This document shows positions 19,088 to 29,500 of a stretch of DNA of 64,000 bases, in pieces. The stretch is from contig JADFXB010000003.1 in assembly GCA_015233935.1 (NCBI GenBank), forward strand, positions 18,477-82,476, written 5' to 3'. Source of the DNA: Magnetococcales bacterium (GTDB taxonomy: Bacteria; Pseudomonadota; Magnetococcia; Magnetococcales; JADFXB01). The translations under genes were made by a program, and so were the position numbers. Numbering within the stretch: the first letter of the stretch is position 1; every line of letters begins with the position of its first letter. The notes under the pieces are model-generated. The model worked only from the letters and a program-made list of their open reading frames with translations, was not told where the DNA came from and did no database searches.

Positions 19088-20458
19088 TCAGGCCACCTGC
19101 CCCTTTTTTTCCTGCAAATTTTTCATGCGTCCCCGCAAATAGCGCGGCAGGGAGTAGAGGGTGGAGGTGACCAAACGATAGACAAAACGGGGATGAAAAC
19201 AGCGCAAGAAAATTTCCCAATAAGGGGCACTACCGGTAAAGGTATCCCACAAGACCCGGCTCATATCCCTGGATTGGGGGGAGACCCGTTTTTCCATGGC
19301 AATCATGCGCACCATTCCCATGCGTAACAGGGAGAGGCGTTGATAGAAGGTGGTGATATAAAAAATCATCTCCCCCACATGGTTATCCCGATCCATGCGC
19401 TGCACCACCGGTCGATAATAATTATGGAAATCATCCCGGTGTACGCCCAGAAAAACGGCGGTGACGGCAGCGGCCTTGGCAGTTATGTAGGCGGCCCCGA
19501 TGCCATCTTTGTACAAACGTGAGATGGCGCAGTCCCCCACCATGACCACCCGGTTACCGTAGGGATTTTTGGCCAGCCCCAGATTGAGTTTGGGCATGCA
19601 GCGGCACACATCGCCAATGCCATCCCAGTCGGGGGGAAAGCAGGCGCGGACTTCAGGGGCAGCAAAAAATTGTTGGACGATCTCCCGGTTGATATCCTCT
19701 CCCAACAGGCAGACGGTGATATTTTCCGTTTTTGGAATCAGGGCGGCAAACTTGAGACCAGGAATTTCCAGCAAGAAAATATGCATGGAACCCATGCCAA
19801 AATATTTGCGGGTTTTTTCCACCCCCAAATATATTTCCGAGAGATAGCCTTTGGAAACGGGAGGAGCCTGGTAGGAAAAGCCCAACTCTTCAAACAATTT
19901 CAGGGAGGCGGAATTGACGCCCATGGCCCCGATCACCAGGTCATAATCTTCGTCTGCATGTCCTTTGCAACTGACGCGGGGGCGATCCTTGTGCCAGGAA
20001 AGGCCAGTTACCCGTTGGGGAATATGGTTGACCCCTTTGCTTTTGGCCAACTCCAACAGAAAGCCATCAAAGCTGCTCCATTGCACACCTTCCGGGGAAA
20101 GCCGTGGTCCCCCACCCCGATAGACAGTGGCAATACGCATGCCCACATCTGGGATGGCAATATCCACCGGTTCCAGCCCGGAGGTATGGAGAAAATAGGT
20201 ATCAATGCCCCGCTGAACCACCATTTCCGGCAGGTTGATTCCTTCGGCGGCCAGGGTTTGCACCAACTCCTCGGAAACCACGCCAGCGCACATGTTGCAA
20301 CCGGGAGGACCTGTACGAGAGAAGTCTCGCGGCTCAAAGATATTGACCGTCAATTTCAGGTTGATGCGAGCCGCCAGCTCCTTGAGAAAAAATCCACTCA
20401 TGGAGCCTGCTGGCCCTCCCCCCAAAATGGCGATGCGGGCATTTTCCCTAAGTTTCAC
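19088..20458 (-). CDS. FAD-dependent oxidoreductase, geranylgeranyl reductase-like
   Basis: 456 residues. The N-terminus ARIAILGGGPAGSMSGFFLK is a GxGxxG dinucleotide-binding motif. It is followed by GPPGCNMCAGVVSEE, a Cys-containing segment at the position of the CGG motif in geranylgeranyl reductases, and later by NRVVMVGDCAISRLYKDGIGAAY, the second FAD motif (GD...G). The remainder (about 340-456) is helical and aromatic-rich, as in membrane-associated members reducing isoprenoid chains or quinone-like substrates. Gene stands alone, divergent from the PAS-sigma54 activator. The lipid substrate is unknown. Confidence 0.75.
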   Translation of the reverse strand: MKLRENARIAILGGGPAGSMSGFFLKELAARINLKLTVNIFEPRDFSRTGPPGCNMCAGVVSEELVQTLAAEGINLPEMVVQRGIDTYFLHTSGLEPVDIAIPDVGMRIATVYRGGGPRLSPEGVQWSSFDGFLLELAKSKGVNHIPQRVTGLSWHKDRPRVSCKGHADEDYDLVIGAMGVNSASLKLFEELGFSYQAPPVSKGYLSEIYLGVEKTRKYFGMGSMHIFLLEIPGLKFAALIPKTENITVCLLGEDINREIVQQFFAAPEVRACFPPDWDGIGDVCRCMPKLNLGLAKNPYGNRVVMVGDCAISRLYKDGIGAAYITAKAAAVTAVFLGVHRDDFHNYYRPVVQRMDRDNHVGEMIFYITTFYQRLSLLRMGMVRMIAMEKRVSPQSRDMSRVLWDTFTGSAPYWEIFLRCFHPRFVYRLVTSTLYSLPRYLRGRMKNLQEKKGQVA

Positions 20459-20616
20459 CTTCCCCCCAAATCCTTAAGCGAACTCCCTGGTCATCCTGGT
20501 GTCAAAGCCATAGAATCCGCTAGAATAAGCGGGTTTAACCCTACACGTAAAGAGACCAAAGCATTCACTGCCTTTCCGGTGCACGTTTTTACCCACCGGA
20601 AAGATGGGATGCCCCT

Positions 20617-21972
20617 GTGAAAGGCCCTTACCAAGGCATGGAAAATCAAATCATTAACCCATTAGAAACGGTTTGCCAGACGGTTCATGAGGCCATCATT
20701 ATCGTCAATCGGGATCTGGTCATCCAATTGGTGAATCAAGCGGCCTATCGTTATTGTGGCTTAACGGAAGCCTTTCGTGGACAGCCCTTCCATAGCATCA
20801 CCACCACCTGCGGGGCCAAACTGGCGGATGCCCTGAAGCAGGTGATTGCGGAAAAGCGTCCCATGCAGCAGTTGCAGGTCATGTGTCAGGGGTGGGACCG
20901 GCACAATATTTTGTTGGAGGCCACCATCAACCCTGTTTTGGATGATCAGGGTACCTGTCAGGGGGCGGTGTTGGCCATCCGGGATCGCACCCGTATGATT
21001 GGTGGTGATGTGACACCCAACCGTCGCAATCGTTTTCATCGTCTGCTGGGTAGCTCTCCTGGGATGGAGGAGATCTATTCTCTGATTGAAAATCTGGCTC
21101 CCATGAACACCACCGTCTTGATCACCGGCGAAAGCGGGGTGGGCAAGGAGTTGGCAGCGGAGGCCATTCATTTGCAAAGCCAACGGGCCAGTAAACCCTT
21201 GGTTAAGGTCAACTGTTCGGCCTTGTCGGACACCCTGTTGGAAAGCGAACTGTTTGGTCACGTCAAAGGGGCCTTTACTGGAGCGGTGAAAGATCGTCTG
21301 GGACGTTTCCAACTGGCTGATCAGGGGACCATCTTTTTGGATGAAATTGGTGACATCAGCCCCAACATGCAGGTTCGCCTGCTGCGGGTGTTGCAGGAAG
21401 GGGAATTTGAACGGGTGGGAGACTCCCACACCAGCCGGGTGGATGTGCGCATTGTGGCCGCCACCAACCAGGACTTGCGAAAAAAGGTGGCCAAGGAGAC
21501 CTTTCGGGAGGATCTCTATTATCGCTTGAACGTGGTGGAAATTCCCATGCCTCCTTTAAGGGAGCGCAAGGATGATATTCCTTTGCTGGTAGAGCATTTC
21601 ATCATCAAATTCAACCAGAAACACGGCAAGGCCATTAGTGCAGTCAACAGCAAGGTGATGGACCTCTTCAACGGCTATCCATGGCCTGGCAATGTGCGGG
21701 AGTTGGAACATGTGATTGAACATGCCTTTGTCACCTGCCGGGAGCCGGTGATCAAACTGGGCCATCTGCCCAAATCCCTGTTTAATCCTGATGTGAATAT
21801 TCGGGAGATTCCCCCGGCTGTGGTGGAAATTGAACAATCCAGCGATGAAAAGGAGGCCATTTTACGTGCCCTGGAGGCCACCCATTGGAAAAAAAATCGG
21901 GCCGCTGAACTGCTGGGCATGAGCCGCAGCAGCCTTTATCGCAAAATTGAACAGTATGGGATTACAGCCTGA
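20617..21972 (+). CDS. PAS domain sigma-54-dependent transcriptional activator (NtrC family)
   Basis: 451 residues. A PAS domain (about 15-125, EAIIIVNRDLVIQLVNQAA) precedes the AAA+ sigma-54 interaction domain (about 145-375) with Walker A GESGVGKE, the GAFTGA loop in HVKGAFTGAVKD, Walker B FLDEIGDI, and the arginine-finger region FREDLYYRLNV. A Fis-type helix-turn-helix ends the protein (NRAAELLGMSRSSLYRKI). It contains no receiver domain, so its input is likely a ligand or redox signal sensed by PAS. An ATG at 20638 (MENQII) is an alternative start. Its targets are not evident; it lies just upstream of the sugar-activation operon, but no clear -24/-12 promoter was found there. Confidence 0.93.
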   Translation: MKGPYQGMENQIINPLETVCQTVHEAIIIVNRDLVIQLVNQAAYRYCGLTEAFRGQPFHSITTTCGAKLADALKQVIAEKRPMQQLQVMCQGWDRHNILLEATINPVLDDQGTCQGAVLAIRDRTRMIGGDVTPNRRNRFHRLLGSSPGMEEIYSLIENLAPMNTTVLITGESGVGKELAAEAIHLQSQRASKPLVKVNCSALSDTLLESELFGHVKGAFTGAVKDRLGRFQLADQGTIFLDEIGDISPNMQVRLLRVLQEGEFERVGDSHTSRVDVRIVAATNQDLRKKVAKETFREDLYYRLNVVEIPMPPLRERKDDIPLLVEHFIIKFNQKHGKAISAVNSKVMDLFNGYPWPGNVRELEHVIEHAFVTCREPVIKLGHLPKSLFNPDVNIREIPPAVVEIEQSSDEKEAILRALEATHWKKNRAAELLGMSRSSLYRKIEQYGITA

Positions 21973-21997
21973 CCCCTATTATTCCTCTTGAAGATAT

Positions 21998-22366
21998 TCA
22001 CTCAGTGGCAACCGGCTTTCCAGTACAAACAGGGTGATTTTTTTTGATAGCCGGGGCCAAGTCCACCTCATAGACCATCCCTTTGCGAAAGGGAAACATG
22101 ATCTCTGCCAAACCATCCACCGGATCATAGCGGGTGATGCGAATGGGTATGGAGGTCACCTTTTTGGTTTCCAAATCCGTGGCTGTGGCCACAAAATCAC
22201 TTAACTGGACCGAGGATGGTGGTGACAATGGATTGCCCAGGCAATCTTTGGGCTTTAAGTCAATCACCGCCTTTTCCAAACTTGTGGCATTGTATTCGGC
22301 ACCATAAGCACATGAAATACCAAGCATAACCACCACAAAACAACATATTTTTGCTTGCATTTCCAA
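21998..22366 (-). CDS. Small secreted hypothetical protein
   Basis: 122 residues from TTG 22366 (GGGGGAG spaced well for it) or 120 from ATG 22360. A hydrophobic signal (CCFVVVMLGISCAYG) would be cleaved before AEYN. The mature protein has two cysteines (KDCLGN and HPVCTG), likely one disulfide, and a beta-rich pattern. No known family. It is convergent with the sigma-54 activator (25-bp gap) and divergent from the sugar operon. Confidence 0.6.
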   Translation of the reverse strand: MEMQAKICCFVVVMLGISCAYGAEYNATSLEKAVIDLKPKDCLGNPLSPPSSVQLSDFVATATDLETKKVTSIPIRITRYDPVDGLAEIMFPFRKGMVYEVDLAPAIKKNHPVCTGKPVATE

Positions 22367-22546
22367 ATCTAACTCCCCCTAAATTTTGTTTTTTAGCTGG
22401 ACCCTTTAGATACCCTATTGTTCCCTCTTTGACAACCAGGAAATACCATTCCAACCCATTGGCCTAATGTCGCTTAACTTTATGTTCAAGCCAACCGATG
22501 AATATTCCAAACTTCTTGCAACCTTTACCATTATCAGAGCAGAGCG

Positions 22547-23599
22547 ATGAAAGACTGGCGCACCATTGTGATTCCACCAGATGCTTCCATCCTGCAAGCC
22601 ATGGAAATCATGGACCGGGGTTCCATGCGATTTGGTCTGGTCGCCAATAGTGATCTCAAACTGTTGGGTGTGGTAACCGATGGGGATATTCGCCGGGGTT
22701 TGCTCCACCGGCTTGGTTTGGAACAATCCGTAGTCCAAGTGATGAACCCCACCCCGCAAATTGCCAAACTGAACGACTCCAGGGAACATATTCTCTCCCT
22801 TATGCGGGGATTCGATCTGTTTCATATTCCGGTGGTGGACGATGACAATCGGATCATCCGACTGGAAACCCTGCAAGATCTATTACGCCCGGATCGCAAA
22901 AAAAACTGGGTGGTGCTGATGGCAGGAGGCTTGGGCAGTCGTTTGGGAGAATTGACCAGAGATTGTCCTAAACCTTTGTTGCGCATAGGTGGACAACCCA
23001 TTCTGGAAATCATCCTGGAAAGTTTCATCTCCTTTGGATTTGAACGTTTCTATATTTCCGTCAACTACAAAAAGCAGATGATTCGGGACTACTTTGGCAA
23101 TGGTTCCCGCTGGGGTGTGACCATTCGCTATTTGGAAGAGGAGGAGCGGTTGGGAACAGCCGGTGCCCTCTCCCTGATCAAGGAAATTCCAGAGGAACCC
23201 CTATTTGTCATGAACGGCGACTTGCTCACCCGGGTGGATATGACCCGCATCCTGACCTTTCATCAGGAGAGCCAGGCCAAGGCCACCTTGTGCGTGCGCA
23301 AGGTGGAGGAAACCCTGCCCTTCGGGGTGGTGGAGAGCGAACACAACCGTTTGCTGGCCATTCGGGAAAAACCCACCCGCAGCTATTTTGTCAATGCAGG
23401 CATCTATATTTTGGAACCGGAAGTGCTCCGCTTGCTGCCAGCCCATCAACCGTTGGACATGCCCGATTTATTGCAACGGGTATTGGACCACCAGATGCCA
23501 GCCGCCACCTATCCATTCCTGGAATACTGGTTGGATATTGGCCGTATGGGTGATTTTCACCAGGCATGTCAGGATGTGACGGAGTTTTCACCATCATGA
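22547..23599 (+). CDS. CBS domain plus sugar-phosphate nucleotidyltransferase (PtmE-like)
   Basis: 350 residues. A CBS pair (about 1-115, with LGVVTDGDIRRGLL and FDLFHIPVVDDD) is fused to a nucleotidyltransferase domain. The latter starts WVVLMAGGLGSRLGELT (GGxGxRL signature), followed by KPLLRIGG, FVMNGDLLTRVD and a YFVNAGIYIL segment. This architecture matches PtmE of Campylobacter, a glucosamine-1-phosphate guanylyltransferase opening the GDP-dependent legionaminic acid route, and similar enzymes in flagellin or surface-sugar clusters. It is the first gene of the operon and overlaps the next by ATGA. Exact substrate inferred from neighbours only. Confidence 0.85.
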   Translation: MKDWRTIVIPPDASILQAMEIMDRGSMRFGLVANSDLKLLGVVTDGDIRRGLLHRLGLEQSVVQVMNPTPQIAKLNDSREHILSLMRGFDLFHIPVVDDDNRIIRLETLQDLLRPDRKKNWVVLMAGGLGSRLGELTRDCPKPLLRIGGQPILEIILESFISFGFERFYISVNYKKQMIRDYFGNGSRWGVTIRYLEEEERLGTAGALSLIKEIPEEPLFVMNGDLLTRVDMTRILTFHQESQAKATLCVRKVEETLPFGVVESEHNRLLAIREKPTRSYFVNAGIYILEPEVLRLLPAHQPLDMPDLLQRVLDHQMPAATYPFLEYWLDIGRMGDFHQACQDVTEFSPS

Positions 23600-24300
23600 A
23601 CACCTCCGAACGGGTTCTGGCCATCATTCCCGCCCGTGGAGGTTCCAAAGGCCTTCCCGGCAAAAACATCCGGCCCTTGCAGGGAAAGCCCCTGCTGGCA
23701 TGGACGGTGGAAGCTGCCAGGGCCTGTCCGTTGCTTGATCGGGTGATTCTCTCCTCCGACGATGAAACCATCATGGCCACTGCCAGAGAGTGGGGTTGCG
23801 AAGTCCCCTTTATTCGCCCCCCCCATTTAGCGGATGATAAAGCCTCCATGATGGATGTGATCTGGCATGCCTGGCAGGCATTGGGCAAACGCCATGCCTG
23901 GCTGGTCTTGTTGCAGCCCACCTCCCCTTTGCGATGGGCCGCAGATATTACCGCCTGTTTGGAGATATGTTTGCGGGGAAGTGCACCGGCTGCCGTCTCC
24001 ATGACAGCGACCAGCAAGCCACCCCACTGGCTGGTCACATTGGATGAGGCGGGCCACCCTTACCCCCTGTTACCAGGCGATGGTCTGCAACGACAGAGGC
24101 AGGAGTTGCTGACCACCTATCTGCCCAATGGGGCGGTTTATGTGGCCAACACCTATTGGCTGGCCCAGACCCAAACCTTTATCACACGGGAAACCAAGGT
24201 TCACATCATGCCCGCTGAACGGTCGGTGGATATCGATTCGGAATTGGATTTTCGTCTGTGCCAACTTCTCCTGGAGAGAGGCCAACATGAACATTTATAA
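23596..24300 (+). CDS. Acylneuraminate (legionaminate/pseudaminate) cytidylyltransferase
   Basis: 234 residues starting at the ATG that overlaps the previous stop (ATGA). RVLAIIPARGGSKGLPGKNIR is the CMP-NeuAc synthetase signature with the CTP-binding RxGSKG motif. LLQPTSPLRWAADI and the ending VDIDSELDFRLCQLLLE are also family-typical. It joins CMP to a nonulosonic acid so it can be transferred to protein or LPS. The sugar is probably legionaminic-type given PtmE-like and amidotransferase neighbours. No NeuB/NeuC/LegI genes are in the window, so the rest of the pathway must be elsewhere. Confidence 0.9.
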   Translation: MNTSERVLAIIPARGGSKGLPGKNIRPLQGKPLLAWTVEAARACPLLDRVILSSDDETIMATAREWGCEVPFIRPPHLADDKASMMDVIWHAWQALGKRHAWLVLLQPTSPLRWAADITACLEICLRGSAPAAVSMTATSKPPHWLVTLDEAGHPYPLLPGDGLQRQRQELLTTYLPNGAVYVANTYWLAQTQTFITRETKVHIMPAERSVDIDSELDFRLCQLLLERGQHEHL

Positions 24301-25627
24301 AAAACCCATCGCCATCACCACTGGTTATGATATGGCGGATAGCCCCTCCCTGGAAGCCTTTTATGGACTGCCCCCACAGGTGCAATTTTGCCGTCGTTGT
24401 GTGATTTCCAACCAGCGACCCAATTCATCGCCGGAGTTTCACCATACCCGCACCTCCCGCAAGACCACCATCCACCTGGATGAAGAGGGTATTTGCGACG
24501 CCTGCCGCCACGCCGAGCAAAAGGCCATGACCAACTGGCAGGCCAGGGAAGAGGAACTCCAGGAACTTTGCAACCGCTATCGTCGCCATGATGGACGCTA
24601 CGATTGCCTGGTGCCCGGTTCCGGCGGCAAGGATAGTTTTTATGCTGCCCATATTTTAAAATATAAATACAACATGCACCCCCTCACCGTAACCTGGGCA
24701 CCCCATATCTATACCGAATGGGGCTGGCAAAATTTTCAGGCCTGGATCCATGCCGGTTTCGATAATTTATTGATGACACCCAACGGTCGCGTCCACCGCC
24801 TGCTCACCCGTCTGGCATTGGAAACCCTGTTTCATCCCTTCCAGCCTTTCATTTTGGGACAAAAAAATATTGCCCCCAAAATGGCCCTCATGCACGGCAT
24901 CCCACTGGTCTTTTATGGGGAAAACGAGGCTGAATATGGCAATCCCCGTAATGATGCCGCCAAACCAACCAGGGATCTTTCCTATTTTGCTGAAGGGGAC
25001 TTGGCCAATATTCATCTTTCCGGGGTCTCCTGTGCCGATCTGGAAAGCTATTTTGGCATTGACCGTCATGAGATCCAGCCCTATCTGCCTGCCGATCCTG
25101 AAGCCCTGAACAAAGCCGGGGTGGAGGTGCACTATCTGGGTTACTATCTGCCCTGGCATCCCCAGGGGGCCTTCTATTATTCGGTGGAGCATGGGGGTTT
25201 CCGCCCATCACCGGAAAGAACACCCGGAACCTACAGCAAATACAACAGCATTGATGATCGGGTGGACGATCTCCACTATTTCACCACCCACATTAAATTT
25301 GGTATTGGACGTGCCACCTATGATGCCTCCCAGGAGGTGCGCAGCGGTGAAATCACCCGGGAGGAAGGTGTAGCTTTAGTGCGAAAATACGATGGAGAGT
25401 TCCCAGAACGCTTTATCCAACAGTTGTTGGACTATTTGAGCCTGCCTGCCAAAGAGTTTCCCACTGCCGGTAGCATGTTTGAGCAACCCATTTTGGATCG
25501 GGACTATTTTCTTGCCCTGGCCGATCAATTTCGCTCGCCCCACTTATGGCGTCGCCATGGCGGGCGTTGGCAGTTGCGTCATACCGTTTTCGGGGAAGAA
25601 GATGCCAAGGCCCAGAGGATTGCATGA
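24287..25627 (+). CDS. N-acetyl sugar amidotransferase (WbpG/WbuX/PseA-like)
   Basis: 446 residues from ATG 24287, overlapping the previous gene by 14 bp; the frame is open further upstream but only as a shadow. FCRRCVISNQRP and CDACRHAE provide a four-cysteine zinc site. CLVPGSGGKDSFYAAHILK is the PP-loop ATP pyrophosphatase motif (SGGKDS). FYGENEAEYG is also conserved in this family. These enzymes adenylate an N-acetyl group on a sugar and use ammonia from a HisH/HisF-like glutaminase pair to form an acetamidino group; both partner genes lie directly downstream. AGAGAGG precedes the start. Confidence 0.9.
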   Translation: MNIYKKPIAITTGYDMADSPSLEAFYGLPPQVQFCRRCVISNQRPNSSPEFHHTRTSRKTTIHLDEEGICDACRHAEQKAMTNWQAREEELQELCNRYRRHDGRYDCLVPGSGGKDSFYAAHILKYKYNMHPLTVTWAPHIYTEWGWQNFQAWIHAGFDNLLMTPNGRVHRLLTRLALETLFHPFQPFILGQKNIAPKMALMHGIPLVFYGENEAEYGNPRNDAAKPTRDLSYFAEGDLANIHLSGVSCADLESYFGIDRHEIQPYLPADPEALNKAGVEVHYLGYYLPWHPQGAFYYSVEHGGFRPSPERTPGTYSKYNSIDDRVDDLHYFTTHIKFGIGRATYDASQEVRSGEITREEGVALVRKYDGEFPERFIQQLLDYLSLPAKEFPTAGSMFEQPILDRDYFLALADQFRSPHLWRRHGGRWQLRHTVFGEEDAKAQRIA

Positions 25628-26409
25628 AGCCGCAAAAACAGATGCCTGCGGCCCGCCTGGTAGCCCGTCTGGATATAAAAGCTCCCAATCTGGTGAAAGG
25701 GGTGCAACTGGAAGGGTTACGCAAACTGGGAGACCCCCACGCCTTTGCCTTGCATTATTATCAACAGGGGGTGGATGAACTCCTGTACATGGATATTGTG
25801 GCCAGCCTTTACGAGAGAAATTCTCTGTTGGATTTGGTGGAACGCACCACCGCCAACGTCTTTGTTCCCTTAACGGTGGGGGGTGGCTTGCGCAGCGTGG
25901 CCGATGTGGGGAAGGCTCTCCGAGCAGGGGCGGACAAGGTGGCCATCAATACAGCGGCCATTAAACGTCCCCAACTCATCAGTGAAGTGGCCAATGCTTA
26001 TGGTCGTCAGTGTATGGTCCTTTCCATCGAGGCCAAACGCCGTCCCAACGGCCAATGGGAAGCCTATTTTGATAATGGACGAGAGCATACCGGTCTGAAT
26101 GCAGTGGATTGGGCCAAAAAAGGGTGTGAGCTGGGGGCAGGTGAAATTCTTTTGACTTCCGTGGATCGGGAGGGAACCGCCAGCGGGGTGGACCATGAAC
26201 TCATCCAGGCCATTGCCAGCCAGATTCCCATTCCAATCATCGCAAGTGGTGGTGTAGGTCAGTTTTCCCATATACAACAGGCTCTTGACTCTGGTGCCCA
26301 GGCGGTTGCCATGGCCCATGTGCTCCATTATAAATTATGCGATTTACCCACCCTCCGTCAGCAAGGCAGCCAAGCCGGCATCCATTTACGTTCTCTTCCC
26401 CGTCTGTAA
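25624..26409 (+). CDS. hisF: HisF-like ammonia-channel subunit for sugar amidation (WbuZ-type)
   Basis: 261 residues; the ATG overlaps the amidotransferase stop (ATGA). It has the HisF barrel: LDIKAPNLVKG, FVPLTVGGGLRS, ILLTSVDREGTASG and IIASGGVG. The first catalytic aspartate is present (Asp17, equal to Asp11 in T. maritima HisF). The second, in VVVAIDAKR of real HisF, is glutamate here (Glu136 in VLSIEAKR). The RLDIKAPNLVKG opening and the genomic place next to a sugar amidotransferase and a separate HisH indicate a paralogue that delivers ammonia rather than the histidine-pathway cyclase. No other his genes are near. Confidence 0.85.
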   Translation: MKPQKQMPAARLVARLDIKAPNLVKGVQLEGLRKLGDPHAFALHYYQQGVDELLYMDIVASLYERNSLLDLVERTTANVFVPLTVGGGLRSVADVGKALRAGADKVAINTAAIKRPQLISEVANAYGRQCMVLSIEAKRRPNGQWEAYFDNGREHTGLNAVDWAKKGCELGAGEILLTSVDREGTASGVDHELIQAIASQIPIPIIASGGVGQFSHIQQALDSGAQAVAMAHVLHYKLCDLPTLRQQGSQAGIHLRSLPRL

Positions 26410-26513
26410 ATATCCCCTGGAAAATGTAGAAAAAATGTGAAAAACTATTCCATATTTTGGCGAAGGTAACATTATTTTTAACACATTAATCTCTGTATAA
26501 CTAATGGAGAATC

Positions 26514-29500
26514 ATGAATACCCTCTCGCCCCAGCTCTTGAGATGGCTGTTTACCGCCTTATTTGTGGCCGTTGCAATGGGTATTTTGGTAACAAGTCAC
26601 CTGTTTTTACAGGTAAAAAAGAAGGATATGATCGAAAATTTGGTGGAGGTGCATGGCTTTCACCTGGTAATTGCAGAGCTTGCCCTGAAAAAGGACTGGC
26701 ATCACATTCTCACCGATCTTTCCCTGCTTTCCAACACCCCGGAACTTGCCAAAGCTTTTGATGAAATGTCGGCGGAAGAGACTGCCAGCAGCCATCGTGG
26801 GATTGAGGCCATTTTTGATCGTTTTCTCAACGCCAACAAAATATACCACAAGGTTCGGCTGATTGATCTCAATGGTCGTGAGACCATCAAGGCCCATTAT
26901 GACCGTATTTGGGATACCATTCAGGAAAAAAACATCTACCTGGCTAGTCCCCCATATAAACCGCATGGACGTTCTCCAGATCTTTTGCAAGACAAAAGCA
27001 AAAAAGTTTATTTCAATGAAACCAGAAAATTACCAAAAGGTGGGGTTTATGTTTCTCCCTTTGATCTTAATACCGAGTTTGACCAAATCATTGCGGACCT
27101 TCCCACCATCCGCTTCAGCACCCCTATTTATAATGAAAATGATTTATTAAAGGGCATACTGGTTTTAAGCTACAACGGCATTCATCTGCTCAATAATTTT
27201 AAAAGTGTTCTGCCCATAGGGGTGGATGCGGCTCTTCTCAATGCAGAAGGCTACTGGTTTCACCGTATTGATAATCAGCATTTATTTGGTTTTGCAACCG
27301 GGGATGCTTACAGCTTTGGCCATGAATTTCCAGAGGTTTGGACTGCCATCCACCATACCACCTCCGGGGTGGTGGAAAACCAGCAGGGCATCTTTTTGCA
27401 TCAGGAATTTCGTCCTTTTCGCGAAGGAACCCCTGACCTGTCGGATCGTTTGCAAAATCTTTCCCAGGGTCGATTGCTCAATGATTTGAATAATTATGTA
27501 TGGAAGATTGTCATTCGAATCAGACCGGATGAACTTGATGGAAAGCTTGATCCTATCCGCCAGGTTACCTGGACGGTGGCGGCGGCTGGTACTGGTTTGT
27601 TATTCCTGCTTTGTTTTGTCTTTTATCTTTGGTTCCATCGCAAAATACAGGAGCGGGAAGAGAAAAAGAGCGAGCTTATCGCCCAAAATATTTTTCACGA
27701 GTTGCAGGTTCTGGTTTACCAAAATCAGGATTTGCAGAGCAAGCTGGATTTGTTCCTTCACAAACTCTTCTCTCTACCCTGGTTAAATGCTACCTGTCGT
27801 GGGGCGATCTTCCTCTCCGGTGAGGATCATCGTCCCCAGTTGGCGGCCAGCTATCCTCTTGGTCAGGTCTTCGCGCTTCAATGTGGCGGAAATGAAGCCA
27901 ACTGCCACTGCCGACAGGTATTTTACAACAAAGAAGAGCCATCGCCCCATAACGGTTGTATGACCTTTCCTGCCTGGAAACAGGACAAGTTGGAAGCAGT
28001 CTTGGGCATATTTCAGGATCGTTCGGAATCGGAATCCCATTTTCATGCAGTCTTCGATGACAGACTACGCTCCTTTCTGCAAAATGCCGCCCAACTGTTG
28101 ACTGATCTGGTGGGAAGACATCGGGATTTGGAAGAGTTTGCCAAGTTGCATCGGGCGGTGGATCAAAGCCCAGCGTCGGTGGTGATCACCGATTTGCGGG
28201 GGAAAATTGAATATGTAAATGAAAGATTTACCAAAGTTTCTGGGTATACCGCATCGGAGGCCATTGGTCAGACACCTGGAATACTCAAGTCGGGGGAGAT
28301 GTCCCCATCCATCTATCAGGAGCTATGGCAAACAATTCTGGCCGGGCAGGAGTGGCAAGGAGAATTGTGCAATCGGCACAAGGATGGCAGCCTCTATTGG
28401 GAGTGGGCTTTGATTACCCCCATTCGCAATCCTCAAGGGCAGATGAGTAATTTTCTGGCCATCAAGGAGGATATTACCGACAAAAAGCGGGCCACTGAGG
28501 AGCGACTTTTTCTGGAAAAACAGTTGCGACAGGCTCAGAAAATGGAAGCCATTGGTCACTTAACCGGCGGCATTGCCCATGATTTCAACAATATTCTGGC
28601 AGCCATCAAGGGTTTTACCGAACTTTCCCTTTTGCGTTTTGCCACCGATGAGCAGAGTAAACTCAATGCATATCTGAAAAATATTTTGACTGCATCTGAC
28701 CGGGCGCGGGATTTAATTGCCCAAATGCTGGTTTTCTCCCGCAGTAAGGAGACGGAAACCCGGCGTGTTTTGGTGGAGCCGTTGGTCAAAGAAGTAGTCA
28801 AGCTCATGCGGGCCACTCTGCCTGCCAGCATATCCATCACCACCAATTTTTCCCGTGATTCCTTGGAAGTCTCTGCCGATCCAGTGCAAATGCATCAGAT
28901 ATTGATGAATTTGTTTGTCAACGCAAGAGATGCCATGGCAGGCAAGGGCAGGTTGGATGTGGAGGTATTTATGGAGAAAGGGGAGAAAAATCTCCTGTGC
29001 ACCTCCTGTCACAGCCTGTTCTCCATCAAGGATAAGATTGTCTTGATGGTGCGGGATGATGGTCCTGGAATTCCTACGGAGATTCAAAGCAAAATTTTTG
29101 AACCTTTTTTCACCACCAAGGAGGTGGGACAGGGAACTGGGATGGGACTTTCCATGGTTCATGGCATTGTCCATTCGTTTCAAGGCCATATCGTTCTGGA
29201 AAGTTCGGAGCAGGGGACCACCTTTTTTCTTTATTTCAACCGATTGCAGGAGAAGCCTTCCCAACCTGCTCCTGTTTCCCCTCTCCCGCGCATTTACAGC
29301 GAACAAAAGGGTCATGTACTTGTGGTGGATGATGAAGTGGCCATTCTCGGCTTTTTGCGGGAACATTTGGCGGGGGAGGGTTTCAAAGTAACTGCGTGCA
29401 ACACCAGTTTAGAAGCCCTGGTCACCTTTGAGTCCAATCCACAAAAATTTAATCTGGTCATCACCGATCAAACCATGCCGGAAATGACTGGTTTGGAATT

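Noticed and set aside
28998..29012. CTSCH in the hybrid kinase as a c-type heme site
   Set aside because: It lies in the cytoplasmic ATPase domain, where c-type heme attachment does not occur.
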